From NCBI GenBank assembly GCA_025056735.1, contig JANWVR010000100.1:1-52841 (forward strand): DNA of 52,841 nucleotides. Direction: 5' to 3'. The stretch comes from Saprospiraceae bacterium. Its GTDB lineage: Bacteria; Bacteroidota; Bacteroidia; Chitinophagales; Saprospiraceae. The notes under the pieces were generated by a model. That model saw only the letters and a list, made by a program, of their open reading frames with translations, did not search any database and had not been told where the DNA came from. Positions within the stretch are counted from its first letter, which is position 1; each line of letters opens with the position of its first letter. The position numbers were made by a program, and so were the translations under genes. Shown piece by piece: positions 17,180 to 25,836 of the stretch.

Positions 17180-19675
17180 ATGCAAAACAGTGACTGGATT
17201 TATGCGACCATAGCGCTCTTAGTTGTTTATGCGGGAGTGCTGATTTTGCTGGCTGTTCGGGCTGCCCGACGTACCCGGACGCTGGCTGACTATGCCCTGG
17301 GGGCGCAAGGTTTTTCGCCGGTAGTGGTGGGGCTATCGCTGGCGGCGAATATCACGAGTGCGGCCACGTTTATCATCAATCCCGGTTTTGTGGCCATGTT
17401 TGGGTGGAGCGCTTTCCTGGCTATGTCGGTGGTGTTGCCCTTGGGGTTGTACCTATCGCTGATAGTGCTCACGCGCAGTTTTCGGCGCTACGGCTCGTCG
17501 GTGAAGGCGCTTACCCTGGCGCAATGGATGGGCAAGCGTTACGAGAGTCAGGGGCTTGCGCTCTGGTTCGCCGTGTTGTCGTTCCTGCTGGTTACGTTTA
17601 TTGTGCTGATTTGCGTAGGCCTGACTAAGGTGCTGGCGGGGGCGCTGGGCGCTCGCGAGTTGCCGGTGCTGATAGGGTTGGTAGTGGTGGTTTTTGGCTA
17701 CATGATGTTTGGCGGGGCTACTTCTATGGTGTACACTAATGCCGTTCAGGCGGGTTTGATGCTGGTAGTAGCCGTCGTCTTGCTGGCATCGGGTTGGAAG
17801 TATTTCGACCACGGAACGGGCGGCTTTTGGGAAAAATTAGCCGCTATTGACCCTTTGCTTGTCCAGAGCACCAACCCGAAAAGCCCGCTGTTTCGGGATT
17901 GGTTTGAGGTGTTTTTTTGTAATTTCATCGTTGGCATAGCCATCGTGTGCCAGCCACACATCGTAACGCGATCGCTTTTGTTGCGCAGCGAAAAAGACAT
18001 CAACCGCTATTTGCTGGTCGCCCTGGTCGCTGAGTCGGTATTTTTTGCGGTGTTGTTTGTTGGGTTTTATGCCCGTTTGACGTTTCCAGAGCTGACTCTC
18101 AACGGCACGGCATTGAAGATGGACGGTATCGTTTCGGCTTACGTGGTGCGGGTGTTCCCGGTGGGCGTGGGTTTGCTGGTGGTATTGGGGCTGCTGTCGG
18201 CCGGGCTTTCGACGTTGGAGGGACTGATCCAGTCGCTGTCCACCACGTTCACGAACGATTTGATAGCGCCGCTGACGCAGCGATGGAACGGCGGCAGGCC
18301 GATGCCGGCCGAGCGATTGACCCGGGTGAACAAGGGAGTGATTGTGGTGCTGGCAGTGGTTGCGATTGTCTGGAGCTACCAGCAGTTGCTGTACCCAAAC
18401 CTGAGCGTGGGCATTCTGGCGCAAAACGGCGTATATGCCTTTTTCTCAGCGGCTTTTGTACCTGTGCTGTTCGGCATTTACGGCAAAAATGTGCCTCGCC
18501 TCGCGCCCGCCTTGGCATCGGTAACTGCCGTAGTGGTGCATTTTTCGGTGTACTACGGCGCCCTCACGCCCTACACAACGGGAGCGGTGCGCAATCCGGC
18601 GGTAGCAGCAGCCCTGGCCATTCTGGCCGCCACTGCGGTAGGGGGAGCGGTTTTTTTATGGAAGAAAAAAGCAATTTCTGCCCGAGCAGTAGCCACCGGT
18701 GTGGTATTGAGCGCTGCGCCTGCGCTGTTCGCTTTTGAAACGCGTGCTCACTCAGAGCACAATTGTGCATCAACGGCTTCCTCTCATTTCACGTGCACCG
18801 ATACGCTGCCTATGCAAACCATATCGTACCCCGCTGACCTTCGCTACATCGCTCTCTCTGGGGGCAAAAAGATCGCCTACCTCGATAGAGGCGCTGGCGA
18901 GCAGACCTTGCTTTTCCTTCACGGACTGGGCAGCAACCTGAAGTGCTGGCAAAAGAATTTGGATACCCTCAGCCGCCGTTTTCGGTGCATAGCGCTTGAC
19001 TTGCCGGGCTACGGTATGTCCTCCAAAAGCGACGATTATCCGTATGGAATGGCGTTTTTCGCCGATGTTGTTCGCGAATTCATGGACTCTCTGCACCTGC
19101 AAAACGTCGTCTTGGTAGGGCACTCGATGGGCGGGCAGATTGCCCTTACAGAGGTGCTTCGCGGCAACGACCGGATTAAGAAAATGGTGCTGCTGGCCCC
19201 TGCGGGTATTGAAACTTTCTCCGAACAGGAAAAGACGTGGTTTCGCACCATCTATACGCCCGAAATGCTGATGAATACCTCAGAGGCGCAAATCCGCAGA
19301 AACTTTGAGTTAAACTTCGTGCAGTTTCCGCCCGACGCCGAATTCATGTACCAAGACCGCCTTCGTCTTCGCCAGACGAGCGAATACGCCGCCTATTGCC
19401 GGATGATTCCGAAGTGCGTCCAGGGCATGCTCAATGAGCCTGTTTTTGAGCGCTTAGGAGAAATTCGCCTGCCGGTGTTGATTGTTTATGGAGAAAACGA
19501 CGCCCTCATCCCGAACCGGTTTTTGCACCCCCGACTGACTACCCAACAGATAGCGCAATTGGCGCAAGAGCGCATCCCTGGTAGCCAATTAGTCTTATTG
19601 CCCAACTGCGGCCATTTCGTTCAATGGGAGGGCGCGGCTGGTGTCAATGAAGCGATAATGCGCTTTTTAAGGTGA
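17180..19675 (+). CDS. Sodium:solute symporter fused to an alpha/beta hydrolase
   Basis: One uninterrupted frame of 831 residues joins two usually separate proteins. Residues 1-530 are a sodium:solute symporter with about 13 hydrophobic helices and the typical strings LADYALGAQGFSPVVVGLSL, ANITSAATFI, LAQWMGKRYES, GATSMVYTNAVQAGLMLVVA and SAGLSTLEGLIQSLSTTFTN. Residues 545-831 are a complete alpha/beta hydrolase: oxyanion region FLHGLGSNLKCW, nucleophile elbow VGHSMGG with Ser649, candidate acid Asp774 in YGENDALIP and His812 in NCGHFVQWE. A linker of about 25 residues rich in Ser, Thr and His joins them. I chose the ATG at 17180, where the first helix begins. An internal ATG at 18812 could give a free hydrolase. 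Substrates are unknown. The gene stands alone. Confidence 0.85.
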   Translation: MQNSDWIYATIALLVVYAGVLILLAVRAARRTRTLADYALGAQGFSPVVVGLSLAANITSAATFIINPGFVAMFGWSAFLAMSVVLPLGLYLSLIVLTRSFRRYGSSVKALTLAQWMGKRYESQGLALWFAVLSFLLVTFIVLICVGLTKVLAGALGARELPVLIGLVVVVFGYMMFGGATSMVYTNAVQAGLMLVVAVVLLASGWKYFDHGTGGFWEKLAAIDPLLVQSTNPKSPLFRDWFEVFFCNFIVGIAIVCQPHIVTRSLLLRSEKDINRYLLVALVAESVFFAVLFVGFYARLTFPELTLNGTALKMDGIVSAYVVRVFPVGVGLLVVLGLLSAGLSTLEGLIQSLSTTFTNDLIAPLTQRWNGGRPMPAERLTRVNKGVIVVLAVVAIVWSYQQLLYPNLSVGILAQNGVYAFFSAAFVPVLFGIYGKNVPRLAPALASVTAVVVHFSVYYGALTPYTTGAVRNPAVAAALAILAATAVGGAVFLWKKKAISARAVATGVVLSAAPALFAFETRAHSEHNCASTASSHFTCTDTLPMQTISYPADLRYIALSGGKKIAYLDRGAGEQTLLFLHGLGSNLKCWQKNLDTLSRRFRCIALDLPGYGMSSKSDDYPYGMAFFADVVREFMDSLHLQNVVLVGHSMGGQIALTEVLRGNDRIKKMVLLAPAGIETFSEQEKTWFRTIYTPEMLMNTSEAQIRRNFELNFVQFPPDAEFMYQDRLRLRQTSEYAAYCRMIPKCVQGMLNEPVFERLGEIRLPVLIVYGENDALIPNRFLHPRLTTQQIAQLAQERIPGSQLVLLPNCGHFVQWEGAAGVNEAIMRFLR

Positions 19676-20071
19676 TTTTTGAAATTTTATTTAGAACTGC
19701 GAGGTTAAAATCCGGTCAGTCCACCTGCTTTTTCAGCGTATCTAAACTTTTAAAAATCAATTCTTTGTGGCTCTTTTCTTCCTTTCAAGTTTTTTGGGTC
19801 AAGGGATGAAAAGCGCACCTTCTGCTTCGGCGCAACATTGTTTTAGATTTACCTTCGTAGCGCAATAATCCTTGATGTATTATTGGCGGAAATGCCGCTG
19901 AAATTTTAGTATCCCGTCTTTATTCAGGCGGGCTTGCTAGGGTCTGGGCCAAATGAATGAAGGCTGGTGGGGTAGCGTCCCGTGCGGCAATGGGATGTTT
20001 ATTGCGCCGGCAAGGGGGAGCATGTTTCTTACAACATTAGATTGTTTTTCTCTTTCACAAACACATCGAAA
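19676..20071. other. Intergenic region and long leader of the TonB-dependent receptor
   Basis: Nearly 400 bp without a gene. It holds a -7 element at 19850-19857 and then about 210 bases of leader before the receptor start. The leader contains a small hairpin, CCCGTC pairing with GGCGGG near 19913-19932. I do not see the conserved boxes of the cobalamin or thiamine riboswitches. Confidence 0.35.
19850..19857 (+). promoter_or_regulatory. -7 promoter element for the TonB-dependent receptor
   Basis: TACCTTCG fits TAnnTT(T/C)G, in an AT-richer stretch. It implies a leader of about 210 bases. Confidence 0.4.
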
Positions 20072-22690
20072 ATGCGAATGCGTATGAAAAAACTGTTTAC
20101 GTTCTGCTGTGTCCTTTTGAGCCTGAGTATGGCAGCACAGCGCGGCACTGTTAGTGGTAAAGTTACTGACCAGGCGAACAACGAGCCGCTTCCAGGGGCG
20201 TCTATTGTGGTAGATGGCGCTACGGCCAGTGCTACAACCGGCGCTACCACTCAATCGGATGGCTCCTACACCCTCTCTTTACCTGCAGGCAACTATACGT
20301 TGCTCTTCTCCTTTATCGGCTACGAAACCAAGACGCTCCCCGTGCGTGTGGAGGCCGGCCGTGCCATCACGCTTGATGTGGCGCTTGCCGAGTCGGGCAT
20401 TCAGGGCCACGAGGTGGTCGTGTCTGCCAGCCGCCGGGCAGAGAAGCGCACCAATGCGCCGGCAACCATTTCCGTGATTAACGCCAGGGCGATTGCCGAA
20501 TTGCCGTCTTTCAACGTGGCGGAATTACTGGGCCGACAAAAAGGCGTGGACTACGTGCGCTCGGGTGTACTCGGCATTGGCATCAATGCGCGCGGTTTCA
20601 ACTCGGCATTTAATCCTAAAAACCTGCAAATCAACGATAACCGCTTCTCTGCGCTCATCGCCACAGGCTTACCGCTCGGTGCGCTGAGCACCACTGTGAA
20701 AGAAGACATCGAGCGCATCGAGGTCATTCTCGGCCCGTCGTCGGCTTTGTATGGCCCTAACGCCCACAATGGCCTGCTCAACACCATCACCAAAGACCCG
20801 CGCACCTCGGAGGGAACTACGCTCGTCTTTGGCGCTGGCAACCAGAAGGTGCTGACCGGTCGTTTGCGTCACGCCATGAAATTAGGAGAAAAATTCGCCT
20901 TCAAAATCAGCGGTGAATACACCCAGGGTGAAGAGTTCGAATTCACAGACACCGTGTACGTTCTCAGTGCAGCGGCACCAGGAGGAGCCTTTGCCTTGCC
21001 GGAGTATTTGCTCGATCGAAACTTTAACTCGCTGCGCGGTGAGGCTCAGCTGTATTATAGTGTAAACAAAACCAGCGACATCATCATCGGCTACGGCGCC
21101 AGCAACAGCAACAACATCGGCAACACCAACGCCGGCCGCAACCAAATCCGAGACTGGCGCGTGTCGTGGCTGCAGGCCCGCTACGTGTCGCCGCGGCTCT
21201 TCCTCAACGTGTACAACACGTGGAGCACGACCGACAGCACCATCGCCATGAACCAGCGCACGGTGAACTATTTCTCCTACAAGGCCAACGGCTTCTCCGA
21301 AGAGGAAGCGCGCAACCGCTCCATCGCCACCCAATATCTGCCGCTTTCTCCCACAACGGGACTTCACCTGCCCAGAGGCGCCCTCTTCCAGGACTATTCC
21401 CAGCGCCTGAACGCGGAGGCCCAGTACAACAACTCCGTCGCCCAACTGTTCGACTTCATCGCGGGTATCCAGTACCAGCGTGATAAAGCCAACAGCCGCC
21501 AGACGTATCTGCTTGATAAGGCCGGTCCCATCACAATTGACCAATTGGGTGGTTACCTGCAATTAGAGCGTAAGTTTGGCCCCGTGCGCGCCGTAGTGGC
21601 TGCCCGCGCCGACAATCACGAACTCTACGGCTTCAACTTCATTCCAAAAGCGGCCTTAGTGTACTCCACCGACAACAGCGCCCTGCGCCTGACCTACGGC
21701 GAAGGCATCGCCGCGCCGACCATCCTCAACCTAAGTGCCAATATTTTCGGTGGCCTCCTGTTGGGCAATGGCGAAGGCTTCACCATCAAAGAAGTGGACG
21801 TAACCACCAACACTGTCGTTGGGCAATATCAAGTGCCCAAACTCGAGGTCGAGCGCATCCGAACCCTCGAATTGGGCTACAAAGGCCAACTCGGTAAGCG
21901 AGTCTACGTAGATGCAAATGCTTACTTCAACCGCTCGCAGAACTTCCTGAGCCCTGCCGTTAACGTTGCCGCCGACCGCGAACTGTTTGACCATGACGGC
22001 AACCCGAACACACCCAGAATTCCCAAAATCCGAGGCTATGGCGTGCTGCGCGGCAATCAGCCCATCGGCGAAATCGCTGCTGTCACTCCTCTGCCCGATG
22101 GCGACCGAGGCGCTGACATCGTGTTGACGTACGTCAACTTTGGCAAGGTTAATACCTACGGCTTCGACCTCGGCCTGAACGTGAATCTGGCCAAGGGCCT
22201 ATCGGGCGTGCTCAACTACTCCTGGTTCGGGTACGATCTGGACCGGAACGACCCGAGCAACGACGGCAACCGCAACGGCGTTGTGGACGAAAACGACCTG
22301 CCCATCAATACCCCTACTCACAAAATAGGTGCGGGTCTGAACTACGTCAGAGGCGGCTTTTTCTCTAACATCTTCGGCCGCTGGTACAACGCATACGACT
22401 TCTTCTCCGGCATTAACGTGGCCGCCGCAACCAATCAAAACCTGATCTACGCCGGCAGTCCTGTTGTTGAGAACCGACGGGTTGGCCGGTCGTTCAACTA
22501 CGGCCCGCTGGGCGGCTTGCTAAACCTCGACATCAGCGCGGGCTACACCTTTAAGGAGCGTTACACCCTCTCGGCGCAGGTGGTCAACGCCTTGGGCGTC
22601 GAGATTCGGGAGTTTGTGGCCTCGCCGCCCATCGGACGGCTGTATTCGGTAGAATTGAAAGTCAATTTACCCAGTTTCTCAAGGCGATAA
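20072..22690 (+). CDS. TonB-dependent outer-membrane receptor
   Basis: An outer-membrane active transporter of about 872 residues energised by TonB. Three in-frame ATGs lie close together (20072, 20078, 20084), each followed by the signal peptide MKKLFTFCCVLLSLSMAAQ. The order of domains is a carboxypeptidase-regulatory-like beta sandwich (GTVSGKVTDQANNEPLPGAS), the plug (EVVVSASRRAEKRTNAPATI, then ELLGRQKGVDYVRSGV and RIEVILGPSSALYGPNAHNG) and a 22-strand-type barrel ending YSVELKVNLPSFSRR. The barrel contains Asp/Asn-rich loops such as LDRNDPSNDGNRNGVVDEND. No SusD partner follows, which argues against a glycan uptake pair. The substrate, possibly a metal chelate or cofactor, cannot be told. 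A strong terminator follows the stop. Confidence 0.92.
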   Translation: MRMRMKKLFTFCCVLLSLSMAAQRGTVSGKVTDQANNEPLPGASIVVDGATASATTGATTQSDGSYTLSLPAGNYTLLFSFIGYETKTLPVRVEAGRAITLDVALAESGIQGHEVVVSASRRAEKRTNAPATISVINARAIAELPSFNVAELLGRQKGVDYVRSGVLGIGINARGFNSAFNPKNLQINDNRFSALIATGLPLGALSTTVKEDIERIEVILGPSSALYGPNAHNGLLNTITKDPRTSEGTTLVFGAGNQKVLTGRLRHAMKLGEKFAFKISGEYTQGEEFEFTDTVYVLSAAAPGGAFALPEYLLDRNFNSLRGEAQLYYSVNKTSDIIIGYGASNSNNIGNTNAGRNQIRDWRVSWLQARYVSPRLFLNVYNTWSTTDSTIAMNQRTVNYFSYKANGFSEEEARNRSIATQYLPLSPTTGLHLPRGALFQDYSQRLNAEAQYNNSVAQLFDFIAGIQYQRDKANSRQTYLLDKAGPITIDQLGGYLQLERKFGPVRAVVAARADNHELYGFNFIPKAALVYSTDNSALRLTYGEGIAAPTILNLSANIFGGLLLGNGEGFTIKEVDVTTNTVVGQYQVPKLEVERIRTLELGYKGQLGKRVYVDANAYFNRSQNFLSPAVNVAADRELFDHDGNPNTPRIPKIRGYGVLRGNQPIGEIAAVTPLPDGDRGADIVLTYVNFGKVNTYGFDLGLNVNLAKGLSGVLNYSWFGYDLDRNDPSNDGNRNGVVDENDLPINTPTHKIGAGLNYVRGGFFSNIFGRWYNAYDFFSGINVAAATNQNLIYAGSPVVENRRVGRSFNYGPLGGLLNLDISAGYTFKERYTLSAQVVNALGVEIREFVASPPIGRLYSVELKVNLPSFSRR

Positions 22691-22702
22691 ACAAATAATC
22701 GT

Positions 22703-22741
22703 AATACCGGGGCGGCTCGAGCAGTGGCCCCGGTATTTTTT
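22703..22741 (+). terminator. Rho-independent terminator after the TonB-dependent receptor
   Basis: AATACCGGGGC pairs perfectly with GCCCCGGTATT over 11 bases around a 13-base loop and is followed by T residues. It starts 12 bases after the receptor stop and ends just before the KAS III-like gene, separating the two units. Confidence 0.92.
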
Positions 22742-22759
22742 ACTTTTCAGCAATAGGCC

Positions 22760-23758
22760 GTGTCAAATCCAGTCATTGCCTCTGTCGGCGCTGCAGCGCC
22801 TGAGCGCGTCTTGCCAAACAGCTACTTCAACGAGCTGCTGGGCGAAGATGTAGATACCTGGCTGCGAGAGAATGTCCAGATTTATGAGCGGCGCTGGTGT
22901 GCGGATGGCGAAAGCACCGCCACCTTAGCCGAACAGGCTGCCCGACAGGCCCTCGAACGAGCAGGGCTCGAGGTATCCGATCTCGACCTGCTCATTGTGG
23001 CTACCGATACGCCGGAGTATATCTCTCCGTCCACGGCAGTGGTCGTGCAACATCGCCTCGGGGCAAAGAAAGCCGGCACCTTCGACCTTAACGCCGCCTG
23101 TGCGGGCTTCGTTACCGCCTTGGACGTCGGCGCCAAATACATTCGCTCCGACGAGCGCTATCAAAACGTCTTAGTCATTGGCGCTTACGCCATGAGCAAG
23201 TATTTAAACCTGGAGGACAAAAAAACCGTAACGCTTTTCGCCGACGGCGCCGGAGCGGTGTTGCTCCGGGCTACGCCAAATGAAGGCCAGCCCTCTGCGG
23301 GCTTCTTGGCCAGCGAACTGCGCACGCTTGGCGAATACCACGACTGGATGGGCATTTACGCCGGTGGCACACACGAGCCGGTAACCGAGGCTGCCATAGC
23401 CAATCACCACCACCAGCTGCAATTTGTGCGCAAGTTCCCAAAGGAACTCAACCCAACCATGTGGTCAGACATGGCCCAGCAGCTCTGTCGCCGCATTGGT
23501 GTCGAGCCACATGAGGTACAGCACTTTTTCATCACCCAAATCAACATCAACAGCATCTGGGAAACCATGGACCGGCTCGGTGTGCCCCGCGAGCGCGCCA
23601 CTACTGTGATGCACCGCTTTGGCTATACGGGCAGTGCCTGTATTCCCATGGCATTTAATGAGGCGTGGGAAAAGGGCGCCGTGCGTCCTGGCGACCTGTG
23701 CTTTTTCATCGGGTCGGGCGGCGGCCTGGCGTTCGCAGCGGCGGCATTTCGGATTTAA
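22760..23758 (+). CDS. KAS III (FabH)-like thiolase-fold enzyme with altered triad
   Basis: A 332-residue protein with a GTG start and the KAS III layout: IVATDTPEYISPSTA, the nucleophile Cys114 in LNAACAGFVTALDVG, FADGAGAVLL, and the end LCFFIGSGGGLAFAAAAFRI. When aligned by eye with E. coli FabH, whose triad is Cys-His-Asn, the His position in the H-Q-A-N motif is Thr259 (ITQIN) and the Asn position in G-N-T-S is Tyr289 (FGYTGSACIP). Cys is kept. FabH uses His and Asn for decarboxylative condensation, so this protein may transfer acyl groups without decarboxylation, or use other residues. The next gene, an acyl-CoA ligase, starts 15 bp after the stop, so the two form an operon and the ligase may supply the acyl thioester. 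Confidence 0.8.
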   Translation: MSNPVIASVGAAAPERVLPNSYFNELLGEDVDTWLRENVQIYERRWCADGESTATLAEQAARQALERAGLEVSDLDLLIVATDTPEYISPSTAVVVQHRLGAKKAGTFDLNAACAGFVTALDVGAKYIRSDERYQNVLVIGAYAMSKYLNLEDKKTVTLFADGAGAVLLRATPNEGQPSAGFLASELRTLGEYHDWMGIYAGGTHEPVTEAAIANHHHQLQFVRKFPKELNPTMWSDMAQQLCRRIGVEPHEVQHFFITQININSIWETMDRLGVPRERATTVMHRFGYTGSACIPMAFNEAWEKGAVRPGDLCFFIGSGGGLAFAAAAFRI

Positions 23759-23773
23759 TTTTGGGCCAAAAAC

Positions 23774-25351
23774 ATGGCAGTGTATCAGCAAGATTGGTCG
23801 GCCAAATGGGCCGTGTATTTTCCTGAAAAGATTGCTTTCAAGGAATTTGAAACCGGCAGAACACTGACCTACGGTCGCCTCAATCGCCTCGGGAATCGCC
23901 TGGCGCACTTCCTATCTCGCCATTTTGGCCTCCAGAAAGGCGATCGGGTGGCTGTTCTGGCCGAAAACTGCTTAGAATATCTGTGCCTGTTCGCCGCCGC
24001 GCAAAAAGCGGGATTTATCCTGGTGCCGCTCAACTACCGCCTTGCTCCGCCTGAACTCGATTACATGCTTGCCCTCGCTAAGCCCAAAGTGGCCTTAGCC
24101 GAAAGCAAGTTTCAGCATCTGTTCGACGCTACGACGGCTTTCCATACCCTGCCTCATCGCTGGTCGGTAGAGGCGCTCGCCGAAGTGCTCTTGGCGGAGG
24201 AAATCGCTGACCTTGACTCGCCCTTCCCGTTAGTGCCGGTGGACGACGACGACCCCATTTTCATCCTCTTCACTTCAGGCACCACAGGGTTTCCTAAAGG
24301 CGCTCTATACACACACGGCATGCTGTTTTGGAACAGCATCAATACCGCCATGTCGTTGATTGTCAACACGGAAAGCCGAACCCTTAACGTCATGCCACCC
24401 TTCCACACGGGCGGCTGGAACGTCCTCACTACGCCGTTCTGGCACCACGGCGGCTACACCTGCCTGTTGAAAAAATTCGACCCTGGCGCCGTCTTGCAAC
24501 TGCTCGAAGCAGAAGCCTGCACCATTTTCATGGGCGTGCCTACCATGCTCAAAATGCTGGCCGAGCATCCCGATTTTGAAAAGACCGACCTGTCTCCGCT
24601 CCTCTACATCATCGTGGGCGGCGAGCCGATGCCTATTCCGCTTATTGAAAAATGGCACAACAAGGGCGTGTTCATCCGCCAGGGCTACGGCATGACCGAA
24701 GTAGGGCCCAACCTCACCAGCCTGCACCAGCGCGATGCTGTGCGCAAAAAGGGCAGTATCGGCCGTCCCAACTTTTACGTCGAGATCCGCATTGTGGACG
24801 AGCACGGCAACGACCTGCCGCCCAACCAACCCGGCGAGCTCCTGTTGCGAGGACCGATGGTAACGCCCGGCTACTGGCGAAACCCAGAGGCCACCCGGAG
24901 CGCTTTTGTCTTGCCGGAGGGCGCCTCGCCCACAGCCGATCCCATGCTGCTCCACAGCCGCGGCGCCTGGTTCCGCACGGGCGACTTAGTCAGACAGGAC
25001 GAAGAGGGCTATCTTTTCGTGGTAGACCGGGTGAAGAATATGTTCATCAGCGGCGGCGAAAACGTCTATCCGGCCGAGGTAGAGCGAGTTTTGGTGCAAC
25101 ACCCCGCCGTCTCAGAGGCCGCCGTCGTTGGTGTGCCGGATGAAAAGTGGGGCGAAGTAGGGCGGGCTTTCGTAGTCATGAAAACCGGCCTTCCGCAAAA
25201 CCCTTCTGAGGCAGAGCAGGAACTGACTCAGTTCTGCAACAGCCGTCTGGCCAAATACAAGACGCCCAAGCAGTTCGTCTTTCTGACCGCTTTGCCCAAA
25301 AACGACACCGGGAAAATTGACCGAAAAGCGCTGAAATCTTTTAGCCATTAG
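23774..25351 (+). CDS. AMP-dependent acyl-CoA synthetase
   Basis: An adenylate-forming ligase of 525 residues that activates a carboxylic acid with ATP and joins it to CoA. Motifs in order: phosphate loop ILFTSGTTGFPKGALYTHG, QGYGMTEVGP, RTGDLVRQDEEGYLFVVDR, the hinge VKNMFISGGENVYPAEVE, and the catalytic Lys in NDTGKIDRKAL. The overall type is that of medium- or long-chain fatty acid CoA ligases, though aromatic acids cannot be excluded. It is 15 bp downstream of the KAS III-like gene and about 165 bp upstream of paaB, which has its own -7 element. A phenylacetate-CoA ligase (PaaK) has a different sequence type, so this is not PaaK. Confidence 0.88.
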   Translation: MAVYQQDWSAKWAVYFPEKIAFKEFETGRTLTYGRLNRLGNRLAHFLSRHFGLQKGDRVAVLAENCLEYLCLFAAAQKAGFILVPLNYRLAPPELDYMLALAKPKVALAESKFQHLFDATTAFHTLPHRWSVEALAEVLLAEEIADLDSPFPLVPVDDDDPIFILFTSGTTGFPKGALYTHGMLFWNSINTAMSLIVNTESRTLNVMPPFHTGGWNVLTTPFWHHGGYTCLLKKFDPGAVLQLLEAEACTIFMGVPTMLKMLAEHPDFEKTDLSPLLYIIVGGEPMPIPLIEKWHNKGVFIRQGYGMTEVGPNLTSLHQRDAVRKKGSIGRPNFYVEIRIVDEHGNDLPPNQPGELLLRGPMVTPGYWRNPEATRSAFVLPEGASPTADPMLLHSRGAWFRTGDLVRQDEEGYLFVVDRVKNMFISGGENVYPAEVERVLVQHPAVSEAAVVGVPDEKWGEVGRAFVVMKTGLPQNPSEAEQELTQFCNSRLAKYKTPKQFVFLTALPKNDTGKIDRKALKSFSH

Positions 25352-25486
25352 CACCGATAGTCTGCGCTGCTTGTTCATTGGCCAGTTACGGCAAGGTAGC
25401 CGCGACTTCTTTCCTTTTGGAGAGCGGCATTATCCTCCGCACCTCTCAGACTGACGCAAATCAACCAGCCATCCGCTCAGATGCGC

Positions 25487-25494
25487 TATCTTTG
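25487..25494 (+). promoter_or_regulatory. -7 promoter element for paaBC
   Basis: TATCTTTG is an exact TAnnTTTG match 21 bases before the paaB start at 25516. No clear -33 element is seen. Confidence 0.5.
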
Positions 25495-25515
25495 CGCTAA
25501 TAAATGGGAATTAGC

Positions 25516-25794
25516 ATGAAAGAATGGCCGCTTTGGGAAGTTTTCATCCGCTCCAAGCAAGGGCTTAGCCACAAACACGCGGGCAGCTTGCATGCTGCCG
25601 ACGCTGCTATGGCTATTGAAAACGCGCGCGATGTATACTGCCGCCGCAACGAAGGCATCAGCATTTGGGTGGTTGAGTCCAAATACATCCACGCCTCTAC
25701 GGAAGACCAGGAGGCTTTCTTTGATCCTTCTAACGACAAGGTGTATCGGCACCCGACGTTTTACAAACTGCCCGACGAGGTCAAACACATGTAA
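25516..25794 (+). CDS. paaB: Phenylacetyl-CoA epoxidase subunit PaaB
   Basis: A 92-residue protein of the PaaB family. In the ring 1,2-phenylacetyl-CoA epoxidase this small subunit bridges the PaaA-PaaC catalytic pairs. It is recognised by EWPLWEVFIRSKQGLSHKHA near the start, then GSLHAADAAMAIENARDVYC and NEGISIWVVESKYIHAS, and the end YRHPTFYKLPDEVKHM. I chose the ATG at 25516, since family members begin with W-x-L-x-E-V-F. An ATG four codons earlier is possible. paaC follows 42 bp later. The usual first gene, paaA, encoding the diiron catalytic subunit, is not upstream. The preceding gene is an acyl-CoA ligase. Confidence 0.93.
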   Translation: MKEWPLWEVFIRSKQGLSHKHAGSLHAADAAMAIENARDVYCRRNEGISIWVVESKYIHASTEDQEAFFDPSNDKVYRHPTFYKLPDEVKHM

Positions 25795-25836
25795 GCCGTT
25801 GCGGTTATAGTCGGTCAAAACGACGCTCACGCGCAC

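Noticed and set aside
19858-20071. Cobalamin or thiamine riboswitch
   Set aside because: I could not find the conserved boxes of either class.
22760-25351. OleA/OleC-type olefin or beta-lactone pathway
   Set aside because: The ligase has the standard acyl-CoA synthetase C-terminus with its catalytic Lys, OleA keeps His and Asn, and no OleB or OleD gene is near.
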